Positions 15,390 to 24,835 of a stretch of 47,737 nt of DNA are shown here, piece by piece. How positions within the stretch are numbered: position 1 is the first letter of the stretch; each line of letters opens with the position of its first letter. The DNA lies in contig NZ_JACLAU010000027.1 in the NCBI RefSeq assembly GCF_014230305.1, positions 1-47,737 of the forward strand. Reading direction: 5' to 3'. Position numbers and translations under genes: made by a program. The notes beneath the pieces are model-generated. The model searched no databases and had not been told where the DNA came from. It saw only the letters and a program-made list of their open reading frames with translations. Source of the DNA: Novosphingobium aerophilum. Its GTDB lineage: Bacteria; Pseudomonadota; Alphaproteobacteria; Sphingomonadales; Sphingomonadaceae.

Positions 15390-16775
15390 ATGACCACCAC
15401 CACCCACCTTCTGCGGCAACGGCGTTTCCTGCCGCTGTTCGTCACCCAGTTGCTCGGCGCGTTCAACGACAACCTGTTCAAGAACGCGATGGTCCTGTTC
15501 GCGGTCTACAGCCTCTACAACTCGGAAAGCCAGGAGGCCGCGTTCAGCGGGATTGCCTCGGCCCTGTTCGTGATCCCCTTCGTCACCCTCTCGGCCCTCT
15601 CGGGCCAGTTGGCGGACACCCGCGACAAGGCGGGGATCATTCGGGTGGTCAAGGCCTGCGAGGTGGGCATCATGGTGGTCGGCGGCGCCGGCCTGTTCCT
15701 CGCCTGGAAAAACTGGGCCGTCGAAAGCCTCGCGATCCCGCTCATGCTGACCGCCCTGTTCGCCATGGGCATCCATTCCACCTTCTTCGGTCCGATCAAG
15801 TACGCCATCCTGCCCCAGCACCTGAAGCCCGACGAAGTGCTCGCCGGAACCGGATTGGTCGAGGCCGGGACCTACATCGCGATTCTGGCCGGAACGATCC
15901 TGGCCGGCTGGATCCCGGTCGAGTGGGCCGCAGTCGGCGTGATCCTGACTGCGCTGATCGGCTACGTCGCCGGCCGGCAGGTGCCACCGGCGCCGCCGCT
16001 CGGCACCGAGACCAAGGTGTCTTTCCCCGTCCTCGACTGGTTCCACGCGCGGGCCGGCTCGAAGCTCGCCTATGGGCTGGGCTGGCTGCCGATGGCGATC
16101 GCCGACCAGTTTGTCTCGGCCTACCGCCTGATCCGCAACACCACCGATGATCGCAGGGTCGCCCTGGCGATCGGGGCGATCTCGTTCTTCTGGGCGGTGG
16201 GCACGATCCTGTTCATCCAGTTCCCGCCGCTCGCCAAGAACGTGCTGCATGCCAGCAAGGAGGTGGCAAGCCTGTTCCTGGTGATCTTCTCCATCGGGAT
16301 CGCGGTCGGCTCGATGTCGATCAACGCCCTGCTGAAGGGCACGGTTTCCGCCCGGTTCTCCCCTCCGACAGTCGTCGTCATGGGGCTGTTCGTCGTGGCG
16401 TTCTGGTTCGTCTGCTCGCACTGGCAGGATCACCAGGGCGAAGGGCTGATGCAGCTCGGCGCCTTCGTGTCGCATCCGCAGGCGGTCTGGCTGCTGCTGG
16501 CCCTGTTCGGCATTGCGGTGGCCGGCGGCATGTTCGTGGTGCCGCTCTACGCCTTCCTCACCACCTTCGTGCCCCCGTCCCAGACCGCGCGCACCATCGC
16601 CGCCAACAACATCGTCAACTCGGGCGCGATGGTCCTCGGCGCGGTGCTGTCGCTGGTGCTGGGCAAGTTCGGGATTCCGCTGGTCGACCAACTGCTGGTC
16701 AGCGCAGGGATGAGCGTGGTCTCGGCCGCGCTGGGCTACTGGCTGTACCGGGCGGAACGGACCGCGCTCGGGTAA
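15390..16775 (+). CDS. MFS transporter, LplT (lysophospholipid transporter)-like
   Basis: The 461-residue protein has about 12 membrane spans and a start typical of the LplT group (FLPLFVTQLLGAFNDNLFKNAM). LplT moves lysophospholipids inward across the inner membrane for re-acylation; in many bacteria it is fused or next to the acyltransferase Aas. Here the transporter stands alone, without an acyltransferase domain or adjacent gene. The position divergent to pgsA fits a role in phospholipid recycling, but the substrate is inferred only from family. Confidence 0.8.
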   Translation: MTTTTHLLRQRRFLPLFVTQLLGAFNDNLFKNAMVLFAVYSLYNSESQEAAFSGIASALFVIPFVTLSALSGQLADTRDKAGIIRVVKACEVGIMVVGGAGLFLAWKNWAVESLAIPLMLTALFAMGIHSTFFGPIKYAILPQHLKPDEVLAGTGLVEAGTYIAILAGTILAGWIPVEWAAVGVILTALIGYVAGRQVPPAPPLGTETKVSFPVLDWFHARAGSKLAYGLGWLPMAIADQFVSAYRLIRNTTDDRRVALAIGAISFFWAVGTILFIQFPPLAKNVLHASKEVASLFLVIFSIGIAVGSMSINALLKGTVSARFSPPTVVVMGLFVVAFWFVCSHWQDHQGEGLMQLGAFVSHPQAVWLLLALFGIAVAGGMFVVPLYAFLTTFVPPSQTARTIAANNIVNSGAMVLGAVLSLVLGKFGIPLVDQLLVSAGMSVVSAALGYWLYRAERTALG

Positions 16776-16787
16776 GGACCCGGGGGC

Positions 16788-17075
16788 TCAGCCGAGGAAA
16801 GTCATCACCGCCAGCAGGCAGGCGATGTAGGCGATCAGGAAGTCCTTCACGTCCTGGGTGGTGATACCCAGCCAGCGCCGCGGCTTGGCCACGGGGGCTT
16901 CGGCCGCCGGCGCTGTCGCCGCATCCTCGGCGGCCAAGGCCAGTCGCGCGGCGACCTCGGGTTCGACCTCGGGCAGCGAACGCAGCACGCGGCGTGGCAG
17001 AGTGGCGCGGAAGGGATGACGGGTCCCGCCATAGCGGGCCGTGCCGATGATGAAGCCTGCGGTGTCCATGGCCAC
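16788..17075 (-). CDS. Small membrane-anchored protein of unknown function
   Basis: About 95 residues. The first 30 are basic with Gly-Thr-Arg pairs, the middle is Ala/Glu/Pro-rich (AAEDAATAPAAEAPVAKP), and the last 20 (FLIAYIACLLAVMTFLG) form a single hydrophobic segment, so it is probably a tail-anchored membrane protein. The start may be GTG 17075 or ATG 17069. It converges on the LplT-like gene with 12 bases between stops. I do not recognise a family. Support is frame integrity, composition and the C-terminal span. Confidence 0.55.
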   Translation of the reverse strand: MAMDTAGFIIGTARYGGTRHPFRATLPRRVLRSLPEVEPEVAARLALAAEDAATAPAAEAPVAKPRRWLGITTQDVKDFLIAYIACLLAVMTFLG

Positions 17076-17217
17076 GGTGGTAACGAATTGTTCACCACGT
17101 TCCAGTCCGGCCGGCGGCCGCTTTCAGCACCATCCCGATCCGGCACGTTTCCGTGCCCAAACACGAACGCCGGACCCGACGGGCCCGGCGTGGTGTTACC
17201 GGCTGCCTATCCGGTGT

Positions 17218-18126
17218 TCAGGCGTTGACGGGGACCGCCTTCTGGGTCGACCCGGCGTGGATCTGGTCGATCGCCTCGCCCAGCGCGGCATCGAATTCGG
17301 CATCGCTCATCTGGGCGCGCAGGTCTTCCAGCAGGGCGCGGCTGAAGCTGGCGATGATCCCCCGGTTCCTGGCCAGCTCGGCGCAGGCCTCGGGGCGCTT
17401 GTAGCCGCCCGACAGGGCCACGACGCGCAGCACCTTGGGATGATCGACCAGCGCATCGAACGTGCCCGGGATGACCGGCAGCGACAGCTTGAGCATCACC
17501 TGCTGGCCTTCCGGCAGGGCATCGAGCTGCTTCAGGATTTCCTCGCAGAGGATGGTGTCACAGTCGGCGCGGGTCGCACTCTTGATGTTCACCTCGGGCT
17601 CGATGATCGGCATCATGCCATGCGCCAGCACCTGCTGCCCCACCGCGAACTGCTGCGCGACCACGGCGGCAATGCCCTCGCGGTTGGCCGAGTTGATGAC
17701 CGAACGCTCCTTGGTGCCATAGACGCCCAGGGCCTTGGCCTTGGTCAGCAGCGCGTCCAGCGTGGGCATCGGCTTCATCAGTTGCACGCCGTTGGCCTCG
17801 TCCTCCAGACCCTTGTCGATCTTGATGAAGGGCACCACACCCTTGGCGATCAGCGCGGCCGGAGTCGGCACGCCATCGACCGTCCCGTCCATGGTCCGCT
17901 CGAACAGGATCGCGCCGATCACCTTGTCCCCGGTGAACGCGGCCGAGCGGATGATCCGGGCCCGCATTTCGTGGATCAGGCCGAACATCTCTTCCTCGGT
18001 GGACCAGGCATCCTCGGTCACGCCGTAGCCGGCCAGGGCCTTGGGGGTGGAACCGCCCGACTGGTCCAACGCCGCGATGAAACCATGGCCCTCGGCCATC
18101 TTGGCGGTCATGTCGGAAGTCTGCAT
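17218..18126 (-). CDS. Class I fructose-bisphosphate aldolase
   Basis: A 302-residue (beta/alpha)8 aldolase of the bacterial class I type. The N-terminal GFIAALDQSGGSTPKAL and the central MLKLSLPVIPG, which carries the Schiff-base lysine, are diagnostic. It splits fructose 1,6-bisphosphate into glyceraldehyde 3-phosphate and dihydroxyacetone phosphate without a metal. ATG 18126 follows AGGTGG; the frame upstream of it is not protein-like. It is the last gene of the tkt-gap-MOSC-pgk series, but a 192-base gap containing palindromes precedes it, so it may also have its own promoter. Confidence 0.93.
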   Translation of the reverse strand: MQTSDMTAKMAEGHGFIAALDQSGGSTPKALAGYGVTEDAWSTEEEMFGLIHEMRARIIRSAAFTGDKVIGAILFERTMDGTVDGVPTPAALIAKGVVPFIKIDKGLEDEANGVQLMKPMPTLDALLTKAKALGVYGTKERSVINSANREGIAAVVAQQFAVGQQVLAHGMMPIIEPEVNIKSATRADCDTILCEEILKQLDALPEGQQVMLKLSLPVIPGTFDALVDHPKVLRVVALSGGYKRPEACAELARNRGIIASFSRALLEDLRAQMSDAEFDAALGEAIDQIHAGSTQKAVPVNA

Positions 18127-18177
18127 CGCGGTCCACCTTTCCTGCTGCTCGCGCGGTCGTGTCGCACATGCGATCGC

Positions 18178-18189
18178 GCATACGTATGC
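18178..18189. promoter_or_regulatory. Palindrome upstream of the aldolase gene
   Basis: GCATACGTATGC is a perfect 12-base dyad 52 bases before the aldolase ATG. The adjacent ATGCGATCGCGCAT (18168-18181) is an imperfect second one, and the two share bases. This could be a regulator site in a promoter dedicated to the aldolase. No regulator gene is next to it. Confidence 0.35.
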
Positions 18190-18318
18190 TGCAGAGGCCC
18201 ATACCAAGATTTCGCTGCACTGCAACCGGCAAGGTGACAGCAGACCGGGCTAAGTCGGACCAAGCGGGATCGCGACCGCGGACAGGCGCTCCAGGCCCCC
18301 GCCCACGGCCCGCCGGGG

Positions 18319-19518
18319 TCAGCGTTGCAGCGCGACCACCCCGGGCAGCTCCTTGCCTTCCATCCATTCCAGGAAGGCCCCGCCCGCGGTCGAGATATAG
18401 CTGAAGTCTTCGGCCACCCCCGCGTGGTTGAGCGCGGCAACCGTGTCGCCGCCACCAGCCACCGATACCAGCGAGCCCTCCTTGGTGAGCGCCGCGGCAA
18501 TGCGCGCCAGGCCCACCGTGGCGGCATCGAAGGGCGCCATCTCGAAGGCGCCCATCGGCCCGTTCCACACCAGCGTGCGGCAGGTCTTGAGCACGTCGCC
18601 CAGCGCCTCGACCGCCTGCGGGCCCACGTCGAGGATCATCTCGTCGACGGCCACTTCGTGGACGTTGCAGGTGCGCAGGCTCGGCGGGTTGGCGGCGAAT
18701 TCCTTCGAAACCACCACGTCATAGGGCAGGTGCACGGTGCAGCCGGACGCGTCGGCCGTGTCGAGGATGGCCTCGGCCGTGCCGGTCAGGTCGTGCTCGC
18801 ACAGGCTCTTCCCCACATCGACGCCGCGCGCGGCCAGGAAGGTGTTGGCCATGCCGCCGCCGATGATCAGGTGATCGACCAGGTTGACCAGGTGCTTGAG
18901 CACGTCGAGCTTGGACGAGACCTTGGCCCCGCCGACCACGGCCGCCACCGGCTTGACCGGCTTGCCCAGAGCCTTTTCCAGCGCTTCCAGCTCGGCCTGC
19001 ATCGAGCGGCCGGCATAAGCGGGCAGCACGTGGGCCAGGCCCTCGGTGCTGGCATGGGCGCGGTGCGCGGCCGAGAAGGCGTCGTTCACATAGAAGTCGC
19101 CATTGGCCGCAATGGCCTGCACCAGCTCGGGATCGTTCTTTTCCTCGCCCTTCCAGAAGCGGGTGTTCTCGAGCACGGCGATCCCGCCATTGCCCAGGAT
19201 GCCGATGCTCTGCGCCACGACCGGACCGGCGATCTCGGGCACGAACATCACTTCGCGGCCCAGCACCGACTGCAGGCAATCGACCACCATCGACAGCGAC
19301 TGGGTGGAGACCCGCTCACCCTTGGGCCGGCCGAAATGGGCCAGCAGCAGCACCTTGGCGCCCTTGCTCGCCAGCTCGAGGATGGTCGGTGCCGCCGCGC
19401 GCACGCGGGTGTCGTCGGTCACGGCGCCGTCCTGCATCGGCAGGTTCAGGTCAACGCGAACCAGCGCGACCTTGCCGGCCACATCGCCGAGATCGTCGAG
19501 TGTCTTGAAAGTGGTCAT
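18319..19518 (-). CDS. pgk: Phosphoglycerate kinase
   Basis: A 399-residue two-domain kinase of normal length. The N-terminal domain shows [12 protein letters not shown] and HFGRPKG; the C-terminal nucleotide domain has NGPMGAFE and [12 protein letters not shown]. It interconverts 1,3-bisphosphoglycerate plus ADP with 3-phosphoglycerate plus ATP. The ATG overlaps the stop of the MOSC gene (ATGA), so the two are translated together inside the tkt-gap-MOSC-pgk operon. Confidence 0.97.
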   Translation of the reverse strand: MTTFKTLDDLGDVAGKVALVRVDLNLPMQDGAVTDDTRVRAAAPTILELASKGAKVLLLAHFGRPKGERVSTQSLSMVVDCLQSVLGREVMFVPEIAGPVVAQSIGILGNGGIAVLENTRFWKGEEKNDPELVQAIAANGDFYVNDAFSAAHRAHASTEGLAHVLPAYAGRSMQAELEALEKALGKPVKPVAAVVGGAKVSSKLDVLKHLVNLVDHLIIGGGMANTFLAARGVDVGKSLCEHDLTGTAEAILDTADASGCTVHLPYDVVVSKEFAANPPSLRTCNVHEVAVDEMILDVGPQAVEALGDVLKTCRTLVWNGPMGAFEMAPFDAATVGLARIAAALTKEGSLVSVAGGGDTVAALNHAGVAEDFSYISTAGGAFLEWMEGKELPGVVALQR

Positions 19519-19976
19519 GGCTCGATCCTCACTTCATCCCCGATGGCAATCTCGCCATCCGCAATCACCCGGCCCAGCACACCGCCGCGCCAGTCCGGCA
19601 GCAGCGCCGCACGCAGGCCGGGCGAGATCTCGTCCATGCGGCTGCACGGGTTGCATTCGCAGGTTGTCTCGATCCGCAGGTCAGGCCCGATCGCGATGAT
19701 CCGGCCTGCCTCGCGCGGCAGCCGCAGACCGACCACCAGCAGGTTCGCCCGGCGTTCGAACCAGGGCACGTCCGCCCCCAGTTCGGCCATGGCGGCCGCC
19801 CAGCTCTCGGCCTCGATCAGCGAGACCTGACGCCGGCCGGACTTGCCCGGCGGGATGATCCCGCGGCAGTCGCCGGCCAGGCCCGCGGCGCGGCTGACCG
19901 CGATTCGTTCGACCACCTCCATGGGACCGCGCCGCCGTTCATGCCGCGCGATGCCCCGGAGGTGGCCGGTCGCCAT
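19515..19976 (-). CDS. MOSC-domain protein
   Basis: The 153-residue protein consists of a single small MOSC domain: an [11 protein letters not shown] opening strand, then [12 protein letters not shown] and a cysteine motif CNPCSRM. MOSC domains occur in molybdenum-cofactor sulfurases and in YiiM-type molybdoenzymes, where the cysteine can carry sulfur. The substrate here is unknown. It is unusual for its place: six bases after gap and overlapping pgk by four, so it is co-expressed with central carbon enzymes. Confidence 0.85.
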   Translation of the reverse strand: MATGHLRGIARHERRRGPMEVVERIAVSRAAGLAGDCRGIIPPGKSGRRQVSLIEAESWAAAMAELGADVPWFERRANLLVVGLRLPREAGRIIAIGPDLRIETTCECNPCSRMDEISPGLRAALLPDWRGGVLGRVIADGEIAIGDEVRIEP

Positions 19977-19982
19977 GTCCGC

Positions 19983-20990
19983 TTAGAGGAACTTGGCCAG
20001 GGCGCCGGTGGTGTCGACCATCCGGTTCGAGAAGCCCCACTCGTTGTCGTACCAGCTCAGCACGCGGACCAGCTTGCCGTCGATCACCCCGGTTTCCAGG
20101 CTGTCGATGGTCGAGCTGTTGGCGCAGTGGTTGTAGTCGATCGAGACCAGCGGCTCGTCCGAATAGCCGAGGATGCCCTTCAGCGGGCCTTCGGCAGCGG
20201 CCTTGAGCAGGCTGTTGACCTCGTCCTTGGTGGTGTCGCGCTTGGGCACGAAGGTCAGGTCGACCACCGAGACGTTAGGGGTCGGCACGCGGATCGCCGA
20301 GCCGTCCAGCTTGCCCTTCAGTTCGGGCAGCACCTCACCCACGGCGCGGGCGGCGCCGGTGGTGGTGGGGATCATGGACATCGCAGCGGCGCGGGCGCGG
20401 CGCGGATCCTCATGGATCTGGTCCAGGATCTTCTGGTCGTTGGTGTAGGCATGGATCGTGGTCATCAGGCCACGCTCGATGCCGATCGTGTCGTTCAGCA
20501 CCTTGGCGAAAGGCGCCAGGCAGTTGGTGGTGCACGACGCGTTCGAAATGATCACGTGATCGGCGGTCAGCTTGTCGTGGTTGACGCCATAGACCACGGT
20601 CAGGTCAACATTCTTGCCCGGGGCCGAGATCACCACCCGCTTGGCACCGGCGGCCAGGTGCTTTTCGCAGCTCGCGCGGTCGGTGAAGAAGCCAGTGCAT
20701 TCCAGCACGATGTCGATGCCCTGCGCGCCATGCGGCAGGTTGGCCGGATCGCGCTCGGCGGTGACGTGGATGCGCTTGCCATTGATCACCAGATCGCTGC
20801 CGTCCACCTCGACCGTGCCGTTGAACGGGCCATGGACGCTGTCGCGCTGGAACAGCATCGCGTTCGCCTTGGGCGAGGCCAGGTCGTTGATCGACACCAG
20901 TTCCAGGTCATGGTCGGTCCGCTCGAGGATCGCGCGGGCCACGTTGCGGCCGATGCGTCCGAAACCGTTGATCGCAACCTTGGTCGCCAT
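19983..20990 (-). CDS. gap: Glyceraldehyde-3-phosphate dehydrogenase, type I
   Basis: A 335-residue dehydrogenase with the Rossmann start [16 protein letters not shown] and catalytic Cys153 in [12 protein letters not shown]. Asp36 in INDL, after the second strand, favours NAD over NADP. It oxidises glyceraldehyde 3-phosphate to 1,3-bisphosphoglycerate, the substrate of the next enzyme encoded, Pgk. It lies 37 bases after tkt and six bases before the MOSC gene in the same operon. Confidence 0.97.
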   Translation of the reverse strand: MATKVAINGFGRIGRNVARAILERTDHDLELVSINDLASPKANAMLFQRDSVHGPFNGTVEVDGSDLVINGKRIHVTAERDPANLPHGAQGIDIVLECTGFFTDRASCEKHLAAGAKRVVISAPGKNVDLTVVYGVNHDKLTADHVIISNASCTTNCLAPFAKVLNDTIGIERGLMTTIHAYTNDQKILDQIHEDPRRARAAAMSMIPTTTGAARAVGEVLPELKGKLDGSAIRVPTPNVSVVDLTFVPKRDTTKDEVNSLLKAAAEGPLKGILGYSDEPLVSIDYNHCANSSTIDSLETGVIDGKLVRVLSWYDNEWGFSNRMVDTTGALAKFL

Positions 20991-21027
20991 GCTGTAAACT
21001 CCTGCCAGTGCTTTGGATGTGGTGCGG

Positions 21028-23007
21028 TTAGGCCAGTCGGGCCAGGATCTGCGGAACGATCTTCTCCACCGAGAAGCCGAAATGTTCGAACAGGACCTCG
21101 GCCGGGGCCGATGCGCCGAAGCGGTCCAGCCCGATGGTCAGGCCATCGCCGACATACTTCTGCCAGCCAAGGGTGACGCCGGCCTCGATCGAGACCTTGA
21201 GCACGCCGGCCGGCAGCAGGTCCGCGCGGTAGGCGGCATCCTGCGCATCGAACAGCTCCCAGCACGGCATCGAGACCACGTCGGCGCCGATGCCCTGCCC
21301 CTCGAGCGCGCCGGCCACCTTTACGGCCAGCTCAACCTCGGACCCGGTGGCCAGCAGCACGACCTTGCGCTGGGCGGCGGCGGCCTTGAGCCGGTAAGCG
21401 CCCCGCGCGCTGCGCAGTTCCCCGGCCGAATTGGCCGCATCGCGCAACTGCGGCAGGTTCTGCCGGGTCAGGATCAGCGCCGAAGGCGTGTGCCTGGCGG
21501 CCACGGCGAGCTGCCAGGCCTCGGCGGTTTCGATCACGTCCGCCGGGCGGAACACGTTGAGGTTGGGGATCATCCGCAGCGACATCACGTGCTCGACCGG
21601 CTGGTGCGTCGGGCCGTCCTCGCCCAGGCCGATCGAATCATGGGTGAGCACGTAGATCACCCGGGCGTGCTGCAGCGCCGACAAGCGGATCGCGTTGCGG
21701 CAATAGTCGGCAAAGACCAGGAAGGTGCCGCCATAGGGGATCACCCCGCCGTGCAGCGCCATGCCGTTCATCGCCGCGGCCATGCCGAATTCGCGGATGC
21801 CGTAATAGACATAGCGGCCGGAATAGTCCGCTGCGGTCAGGGGCGGAGTGGCCTTGGTCTTGGTGTTGTTCGATCCGGTGAGGTCGGCCGAGCCGCCGAC
21901 CATTTCGGGCACGAGCGGGGTCAGCACCTCCAGCGCCATTTCCGAAGCCTTGCGGGTGGCGACCTTCTGCGCGCCGTCCAGCCAGGCGGCGAAGGTCTGG
22001 GCCGCGTCATCGCCCGCGGGCAGATCGCCGGCCATGCGGCGGGCCAGTTCGGCGCCCTTGTCCGAGGCGGCGGCGCGGGCTTCCCACGCGGCCCGGGCTT
22101 CGGCCCCGCGGGCCCCCAGCGAGCGCCAGTCGGCCAGGATGTCGGCCGGGACCTCGAAGGGCGCGGCGGTCCAGCCCAGATAGGCGCGGGCGGCGGCGAC
22201 CTCGTCGGCCCCCAGCGGCGAGCCGTGGACATTGTGCCCGCCCTGCTTGTTGGGCGCGCCCTTGCCGATCACCGTGCGGCAGGCGACCAGCGACGGACGC
22301 GGGTCGGCGGCGGCTTCGGCCAGGGCCCGGGCGATATCGGCGAAGTCATGACCATCGCAGGACGCGACATGCCAGCCACTCGCGGCATAGCGGCCCAGGA
22401 TGTCCTCGCTGGTCGACAGCGAGGTGTCACCGTCGATCGTGATCTTGTTGTCGTCCCACAGGACGTTGAGGCGGCCGAGCTTGAGCGTCCCGGCCAGGCC
22501 CACCGCCTCGTGGTTGATGCCTTCCATCAGGCAGCCGTCGCCGGCGATCACCCAGGTGCGGTGATCGACCAGCTCATCGCCGAAGGTGGCGTTGAGATGG
22601 CGTTCGGCCAGGGCCATGCCCACGGCCATGGCGAAACCCTGCCCGAGCGGACCGGTGGTGCATTCCACCCCGGGGATCAGGAAGTTTTCCGGGTGTCCGG
22701 CGCAGACGCTGTCGAGCTGGCGGAACTTGCGGATGTCCTCGATCGTCGGAGAGGCATAGCCGGTGAGGTGCAGCAGGGCATAGACCAGCATCGAGCCGTG
22801 TCCCGCCGAGAGGACGAAACGGTCACGGTCGGACCACTTCGGCGCGGCCGGATCGAACTTCAGGAACTGGCTGAACAGCACCGTCGCGACATCGGCCATG
22901 CCCATCGGCATGCCCGGGTGGCCCGAGTTGGCGGCCTGCACCGCATCCATCGAAAGCGCACGGATGGCGTTCGCCATGGGCCCCAGCCGGGACGGGTCGA
23001 TGCTCAT
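21028..23007 (-). CDS. tkt: Transketolase
   Basis: A 659-residue thiamine-diphosphate enzyme of usual length. N-terminal signatures are [13 protein letters not shown] and [14 protein letters not shown]; the ThDP motif is [13 protein letters not shown]; a pyrimidine-domain block [12 protein letters not shown] follows. It moves two-carbon units between sugar phosphates, joining glycolysis to the pentose phosphate pathway. ATG 23007 is preceded by AGGAG at nine bases; the 23 additional residues of the longer frame lack support. It heads the operon, divergent from the zapA cluster across 186 bases. Confidence 0.97.
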   Translation of the reverse strand: MSIDPSRLGPMANAIRALSMDAVQAANSGHPGMPMGMADVATVLFSQFLKFDPAAPKWSDRDRFVLSAGHGSMLVYALLHLTGYASPTIEDIRKFRQLDSVCAGHPENFLIPGVECTTGPLGQGFAMAVGMALAERHLNATFGDELVDHRTWVIAGDGCLMEGINHEAVGLAGTLKLGRLNVLWDDNKITIDGDTSLSTSEDILGRYAASGWHVASCDGHDFADIARALAEAAADPRPSLVACRTVIGKGAPNKQGGHNVHGSPLGADEVAAARAYLGWTAAPFEVPADILADWRSLGARGAEARAAWEARAAASDKGAELARRMAGDLPAGDDAAQTFAAWLDGAQKVATRKASEMALEVLTPLVPEMVGGSADLTGSNNTKTKATPPLTAADYSGRYVYYGIREFGMAAAMNGMALHGGVIPYGGTFLVFADYCRNAIRLSALQHARVIYVLTHDSIGLGEDGPTHQPVEHVMSLRMIPNLNVFRPADVIETAEAWQLAVAARHTPSALILTRQNLPQLRDAANSAGELRSARGAYRLKAAAAQRKVVLLATGSEVELAVKVAGALEGQGIGADVVSMPCWELFDAQDAAYRADLLPAGVLKVSIEAGVTLGWQKYVGDGLTIGLDRFGASAPAEVLFEHFGFSVEKIVPQILARLA

Positions 23008-23193
23008 GCGATCTGGCTCCTGCGGCGCACCGATCGGTGCCCTCGATTCGTAGGCGCCCTTTCGCGGACGGGCCAAGGCGCGTCAAGTTTGCGGCGGGTT
23101 CCGCAGCATCGGCTGTCGGGCCGCGCCGGGGCCATTCAACAGGCTGTGCCCGGGTGCATTGACCCGGCGCGCAATTGCGCTAGCGAGAATGGC

Positions 23194-23397
23194 ATGAGCG
23201 GCGAAAGAACGGAAAAAGCCTTTGCACGCATCGATCAGGCCCTGGGCCGGATTGCCGCGGCGGCGAGCCGGGCCGAGGCGGCGGCCGTCGCCCGCGCCCG
23301 GCACAATGATCGGCTCAAGCAGGCCATAGCCGAAACCCTGCGCGATCTCGACGCGCTGATCCACGCATCCGACTATGGGGAGGGGCACGGCGCATGA
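23194..23397 (+). CDS. Small alpha-helical protein upstream of zapA
   Basis: 67 residues, almost entirely predicted helix, with Ala/Arg/Glu heptads (ALGRIAAAASRAEAAAVARA) followed by KQAIAETLRDLDALI. This looks like a short coiled coil. Its stop overlaps the zapA ATG by four bases, so the two are co-translated. Small coiled-coil genes often precede zapA in alphaproteobacteria (some are DUF4164), so it may be a ZapA or Z-ring partner. That role is inferred only from position and helix pattern. Confidence 0.75.
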   Translation: MSGERTEKAFARIDQALGRIAAAASRAEAAAVARARHNDRLKQAIAETLRDLDALIHASDYGEGHGA

Positions 23398-23720
23398 GCA
23401 ACGTCACCCTGCAGATCGGCGGGCGCAGCTTCACCGTGGCCTGCGCGGCCGGCGAGGAGGACCATATCGCCGGCCTGGGCCGCGCGATCGACTCCCGACT
23501 CCAGGCTATGGGTGGTGCGGCCGGACAGACCGAAACCCGCATGCTGCTGTTCGCTGCGCTGCTGCTGGCCGACGAGCTTCATGACATCCGCACCAAGGGC
23601 ACGATTCCCGCGCCGCCACCGCCGGTCGAGGACCCGAAACTGGCCGAACGGCTCGAAACCCTCGCCGTTCGGCTGGAAAAATGCGCGACGGACCTTGAGG
23701 CTCTGGCCGGCGACGCCTAG
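23394..23720 (+). CDS. zapA: Cell-division protein ZapA
   Basis: 108 residues. The N-terminal ZapA globular half (VTLQIGGRSFTVACAAGEEDHI, then RAIDSRLQAM) is followed by a helix (TRMLLFAALLLADELHDI), a Pro linker and a second helix (LAERLETLAVRLEKC). ZapA binds FtsZ and bundles protofilaments at the septum. Position is diagnostic: it precedes 6S RNA and 5-formyl-THF cyclo-ligase, an order seen widely in proteobacteria. Confidence 0.92.
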   Translation: MSNVTLQIGGRSFTVACAAGEEDHIAGLGRAIDSRLQAMGGAAGQTETRMLLFAALLLADELHDIRTKGTIPAPPPPVEDPKLAERLETLAVRLEKCATDLEALAGDA

Positions 23721-23725
23721 ATTAA

Positions 23726-23890
23726 GGGTGACGGGTACTGCCCGGTGCGAGCCGCATGAAAATCCCTGAGGCTATAAGCAATCCATGGGGGCTGTCCCTG
23801 CCTGGACCCTGGTCCGGGATACATGGTCCCCACCTGACGTCGAGGCGTCAGAGGATTTCCCGGCAACGGCCCATGGTGGTCCCGTCACCC
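23726..23890 (+). ncRNA. ssrS: 6S RNA
   Basis: The segment between zapA and the cyclo-ligase gene folds into one long hairpin. Its closing stem GGGTGACGGG (23726-23735) pairs exactly with CCCGTCACCC (23881-23890), followed inward by GCCCGGTGCGAGCC and a purine-rich arm, and on the 3' side by GGCAACGGCCCATGGTGG. A large unpaired bubble in the middle would mimic an open promoter. 6S RNA binds sigma70-RNA polymerase and lowers transcription in stationary phase. The call rests on structure and the conserved zapA-6S-fau position; exact ends are estimated. Confidence 0.85.
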
Positions 23891-23970
23891 CGCCTTTGCC
23901 CGAGCGCGGGCCGGGCATCCGATCGCCGCGCATGAGCGGCCTTGCCCTCCTGCACCCCTGACGAGGCCCC

Positions 23971-24546
23971 TTGGACGATAAGCACCAGCTCCGCACCCGG
24001 CTGCGCGCGGCCCGCCGGGACCATGTCGCGGCCCTGCCCGATTCGGTCCGGGGCCTGATCCTGCACCGTCCTCCGGCCCCCGTCGCCGCGCGGGTGCCCG
24101 AGGGCAGCGTGGTCGGCCTCTATCATGCCACCCCGGTCGAGGCGCCGACACTGGGCTATGCCCGCTGGTTCTACGAGAACGGCCGCCATCTGGCCCTCCC
24201 CTGGTTTGCCGACCGGGCCGCGCCGATGACCTTCCGCGCCTGGACCGATCCCTACGACCTGTCCGATCTCGAGCCCGGCCCCTGGGGCGCGCTCCAGCCC
24301 GTCGCCACGGCGGCGGAATGCGAACCGGCGGTCGCCTTCGTGCCGCTGCTGGGCTTCACCGCCGCCGGGCATCGCCTGGGTCAGGGGGGCGGCCATTACG
24401 ATCGCTGGCTGGCAGACCATCCGGCCACCTTGCCGATCGGCCTCGCGTGGGACATCCAGCACTGCGAATCGCTGCCGCTCGAACCGCACGACCGGCCGCT
24501 GGCGGCGGTGGTCACGCCGACCCGGATCTACGAGGAGCAGGACTGA
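23971..24546 (+). CDS. 5-formyltetrahydrofolate cyclo-ligase
   Basis: This 191-residue enzyme converts 5-formyl-THF to 5,10-methenyl-THF with ATP, returning a dead-end folate to the one-carbon pool. The phosphate-binding GQGGGHYDRWLA (about residues 137-148) is the family signature, preceded by FVPLLGFTAAGHRL. The start appears to be TTG 23971 with GAGG close upstream, because no in-frame ATG lies near it. The gene follows 6S RNA, as in many proteobacteria, and abuts the DUF2842 gene. Confidence 0.9.
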   Translation: MDDKHQLRTRLRAARRDHVAALPDSVRGLILHRPPAPVAARVPEGSVVGLYHATPVEAPTLGYARWFYENGRHLALPWFADRAAPMTFRAWTDPYDLSDLEPGPWGALQPVATAAECEPAVAFVPLLGFTAAGHRLGQGGGHYDRWLADHPATLPIGLAWDIQHCESLPLEPHDRPLAAVVTPTRIYEEQD

Positions 24547-24762
24547 ATGCGACAGGAACCGACGTGGCGCATCCCGGTGGGGATCATCGGCCTGATCCTG
24601 GGTCTGACGGTCTATGGCCTGCTGATCGCCCGTTATGTGCCGGGACTGGTCGGCACCTGGCACGCGCTGCTCCAGACCCCGGTCTATATCGTCCTCGGGA
24701 TCGTCTGGATCCTGCCGCTGCGGCGCTTCCTGATCTGGATGGAAACCGGCCGCTGGGGTTGA
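24547..24762 (+). CDS. DUF2842 small membrane protein
   Basis: 71 residues with two hydrophobic spans (IPVGIIGLILGLTVYGLLIA and YIVLGIVWILPLRRFLIWM) and a short polar end. The order basic-TM-loop-TM-LRRFLIWMETGRWG is typical of DUF2842, an alphaproteobacterial family of unknown function. The ATG begins directly after the cyclo-ligase stop, so it is the last gene of that transcript. It is followed by a terminator belonging to the opposing tRNA-Asp. Confidence 0.85.
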   Translation: MRQEPTWRIPVGIIGLILGLTVYGLLIARYVPGLVGTWHALLQTPVYIVLGIVWILPLRRFLIWMETGRWG

Positions 24763-24773
24763 CCCTGAAAGCA

Positions 24774-24800
24774 ACAAAAAAGGCGCCGTTGCCGGCGCCC
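24774..24800 (-). terminator. Rho-independent terminator of tRNA-Asp
   Basis: On the minus strand GGGCGCCGGCAACGGCGCC forms a 6-bp GC stem with a six-base loop, followed by TTTTTTG. It lies about 35 bases past the tRNA-Asp 3' end. The stem is symmetric, but the T tract is on this strand only, so it mainly terminates the tRNA transcript. Confidence 0.8.
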
Positions 24801-24835
24801 TGTTGTGCCTCCGACTGGAAGCAAAATTCCCAAGG

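Noticed and set aside
21013..23397. Plus-strand open frame of about 794 codons
   Set aside because: Shadow of transketolase. Only its last 67 codons (from 23194) are a real gene in the same frame.
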